NCBI GenBank assembly: GCA_018606725.1
Contig: JAGYID010000047.1
Coordinates: forward strand, 1-58,679
DNA: 58,679 nucleotides
Direction of reading: 5' to 3'
Origin: Acidobacteriota bacterium
GTDB taxonomy: Bacteria; Acidobacteriota; Polarisedimenticolia; Gp22-AA2
The position numbers were made by a program, and so were the translations under genes. The notes beneath the pieces are model-generated. The model was not told where the DNA came from. It worked only from the letters and a program-made list of their open reading frames with translations, and did not search any database. Below, in pieces: positions 15,580-24,271 of the stretch (positions are counted from its first letter, which is position 1; every line of letters begins with the position of its first letter).

Positions 15580-15602
15580 GTTGCCGACACCCGGACCGGC
15601 TC

Positions 15603-16439
15603 CTAGACCTGGCCGAGGACCCGGGCCCGCAGGGCAACGCCGAACTGGGCCAGCCGCGGCACGGCGATGCGTCGCTCGAAGACGCGGAACCGTGCCGCTT
15701 CGATCCGCCGCAGCAGCCGCCGGTAAATCGCGGCCATCACCTCGGCTGCCAGCAGACGCGGCCGATCGGCCTCCGGCAGGAGCGCCCGGGCCGCGTCGAA
15801 GTAACTCCGCGCCCGGTCCGCCTGCAGGCGCATCAATCCCAGATAGGCGTCGTTCAGCTCGCCGCGCAGCAGCTCGGCCTCGGCGTATCCGAAGCGGCGC
15901 ATCTCCTCCATCGGAATGTAGATGCGGCCGCGGGCCGCGTCGCTCTTGAGGTCGCGCAGGATGTTGGTGAGCTGCAGGGCGATGCCCAGGGTGACGGCGT
16001 AGTCGCGGCTCTGCGGGTGGCGGCAGCCGAAGATCGGCAGGCAGGCGAGCCCGACCGCCGAGGCGACCCGCTGGCAATAGGGACGCAGGTCCTCGAACGT
16101 GTCGTAGCGGGTGACGCGCAGGTCCATCTCGACGCCGTCGAGCAGGTCCTCCAGGGGCCGGCGCGGGATCCCGAAGCGGACGATGGCGTCCCGCAGGTCG
16201 CGCGCCACCGGCAGGGCCGGCGTGCCGGCGTAACAGCGCGCCAGCTCATCGCGATAGAGCCGGAGTGCGTGCGCGCCCCGCTCGGCGTCGCGCGGTTGCT
16301 CGTCGGCGACGTCGTCGATGGCCCGGCTGAAGGCGTAGACCGCCTCGAGGGCGCGTCGCCGCTCGGCCGGCAGCAGGCCGAAGGAATAGTGGAACGACGA
16401 CCCCGCGGACGGGGCCCGGGCCGGGCTCAACGCGTCCAT
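15603..16439 (-). CDS. hpnD: Presqualene diphosphate synthase HpnD
   Basis: A 278-aa member of the squalene/phytoene synthase family. The two Mg-diphosphate-binding regions are visible: AIDDVADE near residue 40-50 and LTNILRDLKSDAARGRIYIP near 165-185. It condenses two farnesyl diphosphates to presqualene diphosphate. The start MDALSPARAPSAGSSFHYSFGLLP at 16439 lies 13 nt inside the 3' end of hpnC, an overlap typical of translational coupling; the longer frame to 16601 would run deep into hpnC. The order hpnC-hpnD-hpnE is the standard bacterial squalene operon. Confidence 0.92.
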   Translation of the reverse strand: MDALSPARAPSAGSSFHYSFGLLPAERRRALEAVYAFSRAIDDVADEQPRDAERGAHALRLYRDELARCYAGTPALPVARDLRDAIVRFGIPRRPLEDLLDGVEMDLRVTRYDTFEDLRPYCQRVASAVGLACLPIFGCRHPQSRDYAVTLGIALQLTNILRDLKSDAARGRIYIPMEEMRRFGYAEAELLRGELNDAYLGLMRLQADRARSYFDAARALLPEADRPRLLAAEVMAAIYRRLLRRIEAARFRVFERRIAVPRLAQFGVALRARVLGQV

Positions 16440-17329
16440 CGGCACGCTTTCCACAGGAGGAGCGGCGCATCCGCCGCTCCAAGCGTCGGTCGACGGCGGA
16501 ACACGTCGAACCCCGCCGCCTCGATTCGATCGAGGATCCGCCGGCCGCCCAGCCAGGTCAGTCGCAGCTCGAGGCGCAACGAGCCGCTCACCGCGTCGCA
16601 CAACGGGCGGGCGTCTTCGAACAGCGCGCGAGTCCGCCCGACCATCTCCGCCAGCAGGGCCCGGAAGCCGTCGGTCGGCCGGCGGGCCCGCAAATCGTCC
16701 TCGCCAACCCCGAATCGCTCGCGATCCGCAGCCGGCAGGTAGATCCGATCGCGCCCCACATCGATGGCGACATCCTGCCAGTGGTTGGCGAGCTGCAAGG
16801 CGGTGCAGAAGGAATCGGAGCGGCGCAGCCGCTCAGCATCGCGGACGCCGGCCAGGTGCAGGACGAGGCGGCCGACCGGGTCGGCCGACAGCCGGCAGTA
16901 TCCCAGCAGCGCGTCGAAGTCGGCGTAGCGGTGGACGCTGACATCCATCCGGAAGGCGGCCAGCAGATCATGGAACGGCTGCGGCGGCAGATCGTGGCGC
17001 GTGATGGCATCCCTGAGCGCCACGAACACCGGATGGATCGCCTCGCCGCGGAAACACCCGGCCAGCATTCCCTCCCACTCATCGAGTCGCTGGAGACGAC
17101 GCCCATCGTGCGCCTCCTCGTCGGCGAAATCGTCGGCGATGCGCGCGAAGGCGTAGATCGCCTGCACCGCCGGGCGCACGCGCCCCGGCACCAGCAGCGA
17201 GGCGACCGGGAAGTTCTCGTAGTGCTCGCGGGCCAGGCGGGCGCAAAACCTCTGGGCCTCGCGCAGGCTCGGCGCGGCGCGCATGGCGGCGCCGTCGAGG
17301 ACGCGCGCCCCGGAGGCGGATGGCGGCAT
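16427..17329 (-). CDS. hpnC: Hydroxysqualene synthase HpnC
   Basis: A 300-aa squalene/phytoene-synthase-fold protein, first gene of the operon. Visible features: CARLAREHYENFPVASLLVP near the N-terminus (the HpnC-type opening), ARIADDFADEE as first acidic motif and LQLANHWQDVAIDVGRDRIYLP as second. It converts presqualene diphosphate to hydroxysqualene. The ATG at 17329 is preferred over the GTG at 17345-17347 because an extended -10 box (TGG-TAAACT, 17346-17338) overlaps that GTG and ends 8 nt before the ATG. The transcript is probably leaderless. It diverges from the aldehyde dehydrogenase gene across 76 nt. Confidence 0.92.
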   Translation of the reverse strand: MPPSASGARVLDGAAMRAAPSLREAQRFCARLAREHYENFPVASLLVPGRVRPAVQAIYAFARIADDFADEEAHDGRRLQRLDEWEGMLAGCFRGEAIHPVFVALRDAITRHDLPPQPFHDLLAAFRMDVSVHRYADFDALLGYCRLSADPVGRLVLHLAGVRDAERLRRSDSFCTALQLANHWQDVAIDVGRDRIYLPAADRERFGVGEDDLRARRPTDGFRALLAEMVGRTRALFEDARPLCDAVSGSLRLELRLTWLGGRRILDRIEAAGFDVFRRRPTLGAADAPLLLWKACRWTR

Positions 17330-17337
17330 GACCGCGG

Positions 17338-17346
17338 AGTTTACCA
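17338..17346 (-). promoter_or_regulatory. Extended -10 box of the hpnCDE operon
   Basis: On the minus strand TGG-TAAACT, 8 nt before the hpnC ATG. No -35 or Shine-Dalgarno is seen. Confidence 0.5.
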
Positions 17347-17370
17347 CCGCTCCGGGCCGCCGGGAATTGG

Positions 17371-17399
17371 TCTATACTCTGCCCACCTGCACGAGGTGA
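17371..17399 (+). promoter_or_regulatory. -10 box and SD hairpin before the aldehyde dehydrogenase gene
   Basis: TATACT lies near 17373. It is followed by CACCT (17384-17388), which can pair with AGGTG (17394-17398), part of the GAGGTGA ribosome-binding site. The 5-bp hairpin is short, so any regulatory role is uncertain. Confidence 0.35.
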
Positions 17400-17405
17400 C
17401 CTGTC

Positions 17406-18833
17406 ATGTCCCAGGAACGGATGCTGTTCATCGATGGCAAGTTGCGGGCGACCGGCCGAATCGCGCCGGTCGTCAGCCCCTACGACGGACGTGAGGTGGC
17501 GAAGGTCCACCTCGGCGGTGAGAAGGACCTGGAGGATGCGACCCAGGCGGCGCAGCGGGCCTTCAAGGAGATGTCGAAGCTGTCGCGCAAGCAGCGCGCC
17601 GACATCCTCCGGCGGGCCGCCGAGCTGGTGGCGAAGCGTCGCGACGAGATCGCCGCCACCATGACCGACGAGATGGGCAAGCCAATCAGCTATGCCCGCA
17701 CCGAGGTCGATCGCTGCTCGACGACGCTCACCATCGCCGCCGAGGAGGCGAAGCGATGGACCGGCGAGGTGGTCCCGGTCGACACGGACACTCACAGCGC
17801 CGGTTTCTACGCGCTGACGGTCATGGTGCCGCTCGGTCCGATCGCGGCCATCTCACCGTTCAATTTTCCCCTGAACCTGGTCGCCCACAAGATGGCGCCG
17901 TGCCTGGCCATCGGCAGCAGCATGGTCCTGAAGCCAGCGCGGCAGACGCCCCTGGAAGCCCTGACCCTGGCCGAGATCATCCACGAGGCCGGGGCCCCGC
18001 CCGGCGCGTTCAACGTGGTCAACTGCGAGCCGGCGGTCGGCGAGAAGCTGGCGACCGACGACCGCTTCCCGTTCCTGACCTTCACCGGCAGCGTCGGCGT
18101 CGGCTGGCGGTTGAAGCAGAAGGCATGGAAGAAGCGGGTGACGCTGGAGCTGGGCGGCAACGCCGCCTGCATCGTGCATGCGGACGCCGATCTCGACTAC
18201 GCGGTGCAGAAGTGCATCGCCGGCGGGTTCGGGCAGTCCGGCCAGTCATGCATCTCGGTGCAGCGCATCCTGGTCCACGACTCGATCGCCAACGCCTTCG
18301 AGAAGAAGCTGCTCGAGGGGGTGGCCAAGTTGAAGGTCGGCGACCCCAGGGACCCGGCGACGGTGGTCGGCCCGGTCATCGACGCCGGGAACGCCGACCG
18401 GATCCTGTCCTGGATCGCCGAGGCGAAGTCGGGCGGCGCCCGCGTCCTGGCGGGAGGGACCAAGGAAGGCAATGTGATCCAGCCGACCGTGATCGCCGAC
18501 GCCGCCAACGCCCTGAAGGTCTCCTGCCAGGAGGTCTTCGGGCCGGTGGTCACCGTCTCCAAGTATCGCGACTTCGCCGATGCCCTGCGGATCGCCGACG
18601 ACTCGGCCTATGGCCTGCAGGCGGGAGTGTTCACCCACGACCTGCGGCTGATCCGCCAGGCGGTGCAGGGTCTGCACGTCGGCGGGGTGGTGGTCAACGA
18701 CGTCCCGACGACGCGCGTCGACAACATGCCGTACGGCGGCGTGCGCGACTCCGGGATCGGCCGCGAGGGGCCGCGTTACGCCATGATGGAGATGTCGGAG
18801 CCCCGCCTGGTCCTCTTCAACCTCGACCATTGA
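17406..18833 (+). CDS. NAD(P)-dependent aldehyde dehydrogenase
   Basis: A 475-aa member of the aldehyde dehydrogenase superfamily. The parts visible in order are the substrate/NAD region (ISPFNFPLNLVAHKMAPCLAIG, VLKPARQTPL), FTGSVGVGWRLK, the general base Glu in LELGGNAACIVH, the catalytic Cys in GQSCISVQR (about residue 281), EVFGPVV and the end motif MPYGGVRDSGIGREG. The sequence is of the broad lactaldehyde/glyceraldehyde-3-phosphate/semialdehyde type; the substrate cannot be read from sequence. ATG 17406 follows GAGGTGACCTGTC. The gene is free-standing, diverging from hpnC. Confidence 0.88.
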   Translation: MSQERMLFIDGKLRATGRIAPVVSPYDGREVAKVHLGGEKDLEDATQAAQRAFKEMSKLSRKQRADILRRAAELVAKRRDEIAATMTDEMGKPISYARTEVDRCSTTLTIAAEEAKRWTGEVVPVDTDTHSAGFYALTVMVPLGPIAAISPFNFPLNLVAHKMAPCLAIGSSMVLKPARQTPLEALTLAEIIHEAGAPPGAFNVVNCEPAVGEKLATDDRFPFLTFTGSVGVGWRLKQKAWKKRVTLELGGNAACIVHADADLDYAVQKCIAGGFGQSGQSCISVQRILVHDSIANAFEKKLLEGVAKLKVGDPRDPATVVGPVIDAGNADRILSWIAEAKSGGARVLAGGTKEGNVIQPTVIADAANALKVSCQEVFGPVVTVSKYRDFADALRIADDSAYGLQAGVFTHDLRLIRQAVQGLHVGGVVVNDVPTTRVDNMPYGGVRDSGIGREGPRYAMMEMSEPRLVLFNLDH

Positions 18834-18961
18834 GGGCATCCCCTCCGCGGGAGGGCGTCACGAATCCGCCGCCTTCGGCCCCGCCGGGGTCGGAGGCGAC
18901 AATGGCCGGGAACCCCCGACAGCCAACTCCCGTAGAATCGGGCGGGTTCGGCGGAGGGTCG

Positions 18962-19543
18962 ATGCCCATCGAGCCCACGGACATCGAGTTGATCCGTGAG
19001 GTGCTGGCAGGCAAGGTCGAGCGGTACGAGATTCTCGTCCGCCGCTACCAGCGCCTGGTCGCGACCGCCGCCCTGCGGATGGGGATCGCGGCGCACGAGG
19101 TGGGAGACGTGGCGAACGAAGTGTTCTACAAGGTCTACCGCAATCTGGCTCGCTACACCCCCGAGCACGCGCTGTCGACCTGGTTGTACCGGATCACGGT
19201 CAACGCGGCCCTCGACCACAAGCGCGCCCGGCGCCACGAGTCCCGCATGGAGGAGATCTCCCCGACCATGGCCAGCGCAGGCCCCTCGGCCCATGACCAG
19301 TTCAGCTCCGGGGAGCGGGTGCGCCTGCTTCAGGAGGTCCTCGGCCGCATCCCGGAGCACTACCGCACCCCGCTGGTCCTGGCGCACATCGAGGGGATGC
19401 CGCTCGAGGAGATCGCCCGGGTCCTGGAGCTGCCGGAAGGGACGATCAAGTCGCGGCTGTTCCGCGCCCGGGCGTTGCTCAAGGACCTGATCGAGCGACA
19501 CTACCCCTCCCTCGCCCCCGGCGGCGCGGAGGCCCGGTCATGA
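18962..19543 (+). CDS. ECF-type RNA polymerase sigma factor
   Basis: A 193-aa sigma-70 family protein with region 2 (YEILVRRYQRLVATAALR, EVGDVANEVFYKVYRNL, LSTWLYRITVNAALDHKRARR) and region 4 (LLQEVLGRIPEHYRTPLVLAHIEGMPLEEIARVLELPEGTIKSRLFRARALL). The ATG at 18962 follows GGCGGAGGGTCG; an upstream in-frame ATG at 18902 lacks a ribosome-binding site. A TAGAAT box lies at 18933. The stop overlaps the start of the next gene (ATGA), marking a sigma / membrane partner / bactofilin-like operon. The next gene is the likely cognate regulator. Confidence 0.9.
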   Translation: MPIEPTDIELIREVLAGKVERYEILVRRYQRLVATAALRMGIAAHEVGDVANEVFYKVYRNLARYTPEHALSTWLYRITVNAALDHKRARRHESRMEEISPTMASAGPSAHDQFSSGERVRLLQEVLGRIPEHYRTPLVLAHIEGMPLEEIARVLELPEGTIKSRLFRARALLKDLIERHYPSLAPGGAEARS

Positions 19544-20067
19544 TGAAGCGTTTGCTGATCCGCCTGGGCCTGTCCCGCGACCCTGGTCCTCGCTGGGTCG
19601 ACGATGTCCTCGCGCCGCTGCGCGAGACGCGCGCCGACGCGGACGTGGCCGCTTCGGTCATGATGCGCGTTCACGCCTCCGAAAGTCCGGGGATCGTCGT
19701 GATCGCCACCGGGTCGCGCTTCCCGCTGGTCGCGGCCCTGATCGGCGCTCCGCTGCTGCTGGGCGCGATCGCGGCGCTGGTGGCGAGCGGCGACGGGTTC
19801 TTCGACTTGTGGAACACCGCGCTCGCGCTCGGACACGTGGCGTGGGTGATGGTCGCGAGCGTCGTCGAGTTCTGCGGAAACATTCTCTCCTCCAGCGCCC
19901 CCGTGGCGCGCGCCGTCGCCAGGGTGTTCGAGACGATCGCGCCGATCCTGCGCGGCGCCGGTCTGATCGCCGCGGCGTGGGGCGTGCTGTCCATCTTGTT
20001 CAGTTTCGTCGTCTTTGCGCAGGCCCGCCGGAATTCCTCGGCGGGTCCCCATGGAGGTCTTCGATGA
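19540..20067 (+). CDS. Membrane protein, probable anti-sigma partner
   Basis: A 175-aa protein with a soluble N-terminal region of about 55 residues (WVDDVLAPLRETRADADVAASVMMRVHA) and three hydrophobic segments (about 62-82, 92-115, 130-160). Its position and 4-nt ATGA overlap with the ECF sigma gene, and the short cytoplasmic head, fit a membrane-bound anti-sigma factor. No zinc-finger HxxxCxxC motif is present, so the mechanism would differ from that of the anti-sigma at 46.7-47.5 kb. Anti-sigma function is inferred from context only. It overlaps the next gene by 4 nt. Confidence 0.6.
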   Translation: MMKRLLIRLGLSRDPGPRWVDDVLAPLRETRADADVAASVMMRVHASESPGIVVIATGSRFPLVAALIGAPLLLGAIAALVASGDGFFDLWNTALALGHVAWVMVASVVEFCGNILSSSAPVARAVARVFETIAPILRGAGLIAAAWGVLSILFSFVVFAQARRNSSAGPHGGLR

Positions 20068-21077
20068 AGTCACGCAGCGTCGCGATCGCCGCCGCCATCG
20101 CCCTCTGCCTGCCCGGCGTGCTGCGGGCCGCGGAGAGCGGGGCCCGTCACGCCGACCACGGCGGCGCCGCCAACGTGGCGGTCTCGGACTCGGTGTTCGT
20201 GCCGGAGGGCGAGGTTCATGACAGTGACATCGTGACCATTTCGGGGGACGTGCGCATCGAAGGGAAGGTGTCCGGCGACGTCGTGGTCATCAATGGAACG
20301 CTCGAGCTGGAAGGCACGGTGGATGGCGAGGTCGTGCTGGTGCTGTCGGACGGCCGTATCGGCGACGAGGCGGAAATCGGCGGCAACCTCGTCAACGTCG
20401 GCGGCGAAGTCGATCGCTCGCCCGAGGCTCGCATCGGTGGCGAGCTGGTTGACATCAACCTGAGCCAGCTGACCGGGCCGATCAGCAAGGGGTTCTCGAC
20501 CCTGGCGCGAGGCTTCTACGTGCTGGTGCTGATCAAGCTCTTCCTGCTCTTCCTGACGCTCGTGCTGCTCACTGCCCTCGTCCCCCGGCGTGTCCTGGTC
20601 ATCGCCTCCGCCTTCCCGCGTCGCTGGGGGGCGGCGATCCTGGCCGGCGTCGTCGCCTACTGCGCCGCCTTCGTGGTGTTTCTCGTCCTGGTCCTGCTGA
20701 TCATCGTCCTGATCGGCATCCCGCTGATCCCGGCCTTCGGCGTGGTGCTCTATGTGGTCATCAACATGGGACTCGCGGGGATGCTGTACCTGGTGGGGCA
20801 TCGGGCGGGGAAAAACCTCTTCAAGCGTGATCTGGAGCCTTTCCCGGCGGTCCTCGGCGGCTTTCTGGTGTACGCCGTTTTGTCGCTGATCCCGGGCTTC
20901 TCCTACCTGTTCTTCTTCGTGATCTCGCCGATCGTCAGCAGCCTCGCGCTCGGCATCGCGCTGATCACCCGCTTCGGCTCGGCCGAGGACGGCTGGCGGC
21001 GCACCGCGCCGGCCGGACCGGCGGGCGGGATGTACCCGCCGCCGCCTCTCCCACCGCCGGTGGTGCCCGGCGCGTAG
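20064..21077 (+). CDS. Bactofilin-like polymer-forming domain fused to a membrane domain
   Basis: A 337-aa protein. A signal peptide (MKSRSVAIAAAIALCLPGVLRA) is followed by a beta-helical repeat region (DSDIVTISGDVRIEGKVSGD, VVINGTLELEGTVDGE and similar, about residues 45-130) typical of bactofilin/polymer-forming proteins. Four or more transmembrane segments follow (about 155-300), then a Pro-rich C-terminus. The ATG at 20064 has GGAGGT 5 nt upstream and overlaps the preceding stop (ATGA). The beta-helical region comes after the signal peptide, so it should face the periplasm, unlike classic cytoplasmic bactofilins. Co-transcription with the ECF sigma factor suggests an envelope-stress role (inference). 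Confidence 0.75.
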   Translation: MKSRSVAIAAAIALCLPGVLRAAESGARHADHGGAANVAVSDSVFVPEGEVHDSDIVTISGDVRIEGKVSGDVVVINGTLELEGTVDGEVVLVLSDGRIGDEAEIGGNLVNVGGEVDRSPEARIGGELVDINLSQLTGPISKGFSTLARGFYVLVLIKLFLLFLTLVLLTALVPRRVLVIASAFPRRWGAAILAGVVAYCAAFVVFLVLVLLIIVLIGIPLIPAFGVVLYVVINMGLAGMLYLVGHRAGKNLFKRDLEPFPAVLGGFLVYAVLSLIPGFSYLFFFVISPIVSSLALGIALITRFGSAEDGWRRTAPAGPAGGMYPPPPLPPPVVPGA

Positions 21078-21092
21078 AGAGCAGGGCCTGCC

Positions 21093-23339
21093 TTAGAACT
21101 CCGCGGCCACGCCGAACACCGGCATGAACGGCGTCTGATACCTGGTGATCCGGTAGAAAGTCGCGTCGTCCGGGTCGTACTCGAGCCCGACGCTGCGCAC
21201 GTTGCGGCGGGCGGTCAGATTCATGAGATCGATCTCGAAGCGCACCGCCCCCCACCGCCGCGCCACCCTTCTTCCGAGGTGCAGATCGACCCGGTACCAC
21301 GCCGGCAGCCGGGCGGCGTTCAGCCCGCCGGGTTCGATCCGATAGCCGGCCCCGTCGGCGGTGAGGGTCTCCGACGTGTACGGCAGCCCGCCTCCGTAAC
21401 GCAATAGTCCGCTGACGCTCCAGCCGCCGCCGAACGAACGCCCGAGCGCCACGGAGGCGGCGTGCGCCTGGTCGGTGTCGCGGGGCGTCACGACGCCGTC
21501 CTTCTCCTGCCGTGCGGCCAGGGCGCCATAGCTGGCGCGCCAGCGCCATGCCCCCGCGCCGCCGTCCTCGACGGTCAGCTCGACGCCGCGGGTCCGGGCC
21601 GTCTCGAACTGCGTCAGCTGCTCGGCCAGCTGCGGGTGGAGGTTGATCGCCTCGCCGATCGGGTCGCGCATCGTCGTGTCATACCCCTCGACGACGATGC
21701 GCAGGACCCCCGCCAGGGTGCGCTCCACGCCGAACACCCGATGCCGGGCGCTTTGCAGTCGAAACGACTCGCCGGGGGCCAGGAACAGCTGCTCCTGGGT
21801 GGCGAACTGGGTGAACCGGCCGGCGGCGACCCGTACGGTCCAGCCGTCGGCTGGAGACCACTCGAGGCTGGCGCGCGGACTGAGGGCCGCTCCGCCGTCG
21901 CGGCTGTCCCGGTCGCCACGCGCGCCGGCGCGCAGCGACAGCCGCGCCGAAGGGTGCCAGCGGTCCTCGAACCACGCGCCGCCCGACCACCAGCCGCCCT
22001 CGATGCGGCTCGCCAGCAGAGTCGTGCCATCCGACACCTCACCCGCGACGACCCCCCGCGTGTGCCGCGCTTCGGCGCCGCCGCGGATCTCGTGCGCCGG
22101 ACCCTCCCACAGAAGCGCGACCCGCAGATCGGTCCGGCGCTGCACCTGCTCCATGAAGGCGCCCCCGGTGACCGAGGAGTCCGCCGACAGGCTCCCTTCG
22201 CCAGCCAACAGGCGCACCAGCCCGTGACCCCCGAACGGCTGGTCGAGGAGAAGCCGGCCGCCGCGCCAGGCGCTCGAGGCGTCGGCGCGCTCCGTCTCCC
22301 CGAGCGACTGCGTGTAGGCGTTGTCGTTGCGGACCAACCCCACCTCCAGGCGCCCGGCGCCGGGCAGCTCGAGGCGGTAGTCACCCTGGAGGTCCCGGAA
22401 CGCCACCCGGTCGACCCCGTCGACGGCGGCGCGGTCCTCGTACAGGGCGAGATCGCTGGCCCTGGTCGCGATGCTCCAGGCTCCGGGGCCGGCCGGGCCG
22501 GCCAGCGCCGCGGTGCCCCTGACGGTGCTCAGTCCGACGGTGCCCACGGTCCGGTCCGGCCGCGCGGCCCGGGTGGTGACGTCGACCACCCCCGCCAGGG
22601 CATCGCCGAATTCGACCGAGAAGCCGCCGGAGTGCACCTGGATCTCCTCGACCCGGGCGGTGTCGAGGGTCGAGGCGCTGCCGCCGCCGCCGGAGAAGTG
22701 GTAGGCATACGGCAGCGGCAGGCCGTCCACCAGGATGCGCGTGTCCGAGGCCTCGCCTCCCCGGACGCGCATCTCCGACTTGAGATCGCTGTCGGTGGAG
22801 AGTCCGGGCAGGCCGGCGAGGGCGCGCAGCGGATCACCGAGTGACGCCGGGCCGGCGGCCAGATCCGCGCGCTTGAGGATGGCGTGCGACAGCCCCTGGC
22901 CGCCGCCCGCTCCAGGAACTCCGCCGACGCTCAGCCGCTCGGTCAGCGCCGGCTCGACCTCGATCTCGAGCCGCAGAGCGCCGCCGGCGCGCGTGACCAG
23001 ACCGCCCAGGTCCTGCGGGCGTATGCCGACCGCCTCGACGCAGAGGCGGTAGTCGCCCGGTGGAACGCCGTCGAAGGCGAAGGCGCCGTCCTCGCCGGTC
23101 CGGGCGACGCGCCCCGCCGCCGGATCGCCTGCCGGGAGCGCCGCCGGCGCCCGCCGTAGCGTGACCCGGGCCGCCTGCACCGGCTGGCCGCCGCGCAGGG
23201 CAACCCGGCCGCTGACGATGGAGCCGGCGACATCGTCACCGTACAGACCCGACGCGCCGGCGAGCAGGAACACGATGCGCACGCAAACGCGGATCGCCAG
23301 CTTCCGGAGCAGGCGTGATGTTGAACTGTCGCGACGCAA
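21093..23339 (-). CDS. TonB-dependent outer-membrane receptor with carboxypeptidase-regulatory-like N-domain
   Basis: A 748-aa protein. A signal peptide (IRVCVRIVFLLAGASGLYG) is followed by a CarboxypepD_reg-like beta-sandwich (about 45-125, VSGRVALRGGQPVQAARVTL...GDYRLCVEAVG). A plug domain (about 150-260, LRALAGLPGLSTDSDLKSEMRVRGGEASDTRILVDGLPL) and a beta-barrel ending in Phe complete it. It should import an unknown ligand across the outer membrane with TonB energy. The start is TTG at 23339, supported by a strong GGTGGGGGAGG site just upstream; no ATG fits. It is not in an operon and converges with the bactofilin-like gene 15 nt away. No TonB or ExbBD is in the window. Confidence 0.88.
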   Translation of the reverse strand: MRRDSSTSRLLRKLAIRVCVRIVFLLAGASGLYGDDVAGSIVSGRVALRGGQPVQAARVTLRRAPAALPAGDPAAGRVARTGEDGAFAFDGVPPGDYRLCVEAVGIRPQDLGGLVTRAGGALRLEIEVEPALTERLSVGGVPGAGGGQGLSHAILKRADLAAGPASLGDPLRALAGLPGLSTDSDLKSEMRVRGGEASDTRILVDGLPLPYAYHFSGGGGSASTLDTARVEEIQVHSGGFSVEFGDALAGVVDVTTRAARPDRTVGTVGLSTVRGTAALAGPAGPGAWSIATRASDLALYEDRAAVDGVDRVAFRDLQGDYRLELPGAGRLEVGLVRNDNAYTQSLGETERADASSAWRGGRLLLDQPFGGHGLVRLLAGEGSLSADSSVTGGAFMEQVQRRTDLRVALLWEGPAHEIRGGAEARHTRGVVAGEVSDGTTLLASRIEGGWWSGGAWFEDRWHPSARLSLRAGARGDRDSRDGGAALSPRASLEWSPADGWTVRVAAGRFTQFATQEQLFLAPGESFRLQSARHRVFGVERTLAGVLRIVVEGYDTTMRDPIGEAINLHPQLAEQLTQFETARTRGVELTVEDGGAGAWRWRASYGALAARQEKDGVVTPRDTDQAHAASVALGRSFGGGWSVSGLLRYGGGLPYTSETLTADGAGYRIEPGGLNAARLPAWYRVDLHLGRRVARRWGAVRFEIDLMNLTARRNVRSVGLEYDPDDATFYRITRYQTPFMPVFGVAAEF

Positions 23340-23488
23340 GCCTCCCCCACCTCGAAGCGATGCAGCGATGCAACATTGCAGCGACGCAGCGATAAAGCGC
23401 TGACCTGCGACGGGCCCAATATAGGGTCGCGGCGGCGCCCAATCACGGGAAAGCCTTGCTGGACGTAGATTTCACGGGTAGGCTGATT

Positions 23489-24244
23489 TCAAAACGGACA
23501 TCGCCGGGGGGGCGGCCCGGCGCACGCGCGGGGCTCGCTAGTGTCGCGTCCCCGAAGTCTTGTTACGTTCGGCGGTCGCCGCATCCCGGCCCGCTGCGTT
23601 GCTCCTCGGTTGAATATGCCCGATATTCGCCCTCGTCGCGCCTTGCGGTCCGGGCGCATCGGCCGCCTCGGCGTTAACACGGCGTAATTGTGCCCCGGCA
23701 GCAGGACGGTCTCGTCACCGAGCTTCGCCAGGGTACCGCTCAGGCTCCGGTACAACTGCTCGGGGTCGCCGCCCGGCAGATCGGTGCGGCCGCAGGCATC
23801 GATGAACAGGGTGTCGCCGGAAACCAGCCGGTCGCGCACCAGGAAGCACTGGCTGCCAGGGGTGTGGCCGGGGGTGTGCAGGAAGCGGATGGTGATGTCG
23901 CCCACCGGCAGCTCGTGGCCGCCGGCGACCTGGACGATGTTGCCGACCGGTTCGCGCAGCCAGGGGACGTCGTCCGCGTGGATATAGACCTTCGCGTCGG
24001 TCGCCTCGACCAGCTCCTGGATGCGATTGGTGTGGTCCGGGTGCCAGTGCGTCACCAGCGCCCCGACGATGCGCCGCTCGTCGCGCGCCGCCGCCTGGAT
24101 GATCGCCTCGATGTCCCAGGCCGCGTCGACCACGATGGCGTCGCGCGAGCCGGCCGGCCCGATGAGGTAGACGAAGTTGGCCATCGGGCCGATCTCCAGT
24201 TGCTTCAGGTACAGGCTGCCGGGCTCTCCGGCGGTCGGCTTCAT
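23489..24244 (-). CDS. MBL-fold hydrolase with an abnormal C-terminus
   Basis: A 251-aa reading frame. Residues 1-185 are a glyoxalase II-like metallo-beta-lactamase domain: THWHPDHTN (the HxHxDH zinc site), HTPGHTPGSQCFLV, VSGDTLFIDACGRTDLPGG and LLPGHNY. In this family LPGHxY is normally followed by about 20 residues with an EER/NP-type end. Here the frame instead enters a basic Arg/Pro-rich stretch encoded by an AT-rich repeat-like segment (about 23538-23690), with the stop at 23489. The true 3' end has probably been replaced by an insertion. The zinc site is intact, so activity may remain. ATG 24244 lies 27 nt from the divergent BoxB-like gene. Confidence 0.75.
   Translation of the reverse strand: MKPTAGEPGSLYLKQLEIGPMANFVYLIGPAGSRDAIVVDAAWDIEAIIQAAARDERRIVGALVTHWHPDHTNRIQELVEATDAKVYIHADDVPWLREPVGNIVQVAGGHELPVGDITIRFLHTPGHTPGSQCFLVRDRLVSGDTLFIDACGRTDLPGGDPEQLYRSLSGTLAKLGDETVLLPGHNYAVLTPRRPMRPDRKARRGRISGIFNRGATQRAGMRRPPNVTRLRGRDTSEPRACAGPPPRRCPF
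23538..23678. repeat. Probable short repeat element disrupting the MBL gene 3' end
   Basis: This segment differs in style from its surroundings. It contains an inverted repeat GAATAT-GCCCG-ATATTC (near 23611-23627), TTGTTACG and GTTAAC, and it begins exactly where the MBL family signature stops. It encodes no protein of its own. Boundaries are approximate. Whether it is a MITE/REP-like repeat needs a genome-wide copy count. Confidence 0.4.
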
Positions 24245-24253
24245 CGGACGGCA

Positions 24254-24263
24254 TGCTAACATA
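24254..24263. promoter_or_regulatory. Overlapping divergent -10 boxes, MBL / BoxB-like genes
   Basis: On plus: TGC-TAACAT, ending 9 nt before ATG 24272 (extended -10, likely leaderless). On minus: TATGTT (24263-24258), 13 nt before ATG 24244. The two boxes share five base pairs. Confidence 0.45.
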
Positions 24264-24271
24264 CGCGCGCC

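Noticed and set aside
14251..16077. A 608-aa version of HpnE
   Set aside because: The extra N-terminus lies over hpnD on the same strand in another frame; the FAD fold begins at MMIVIGGGCAG.
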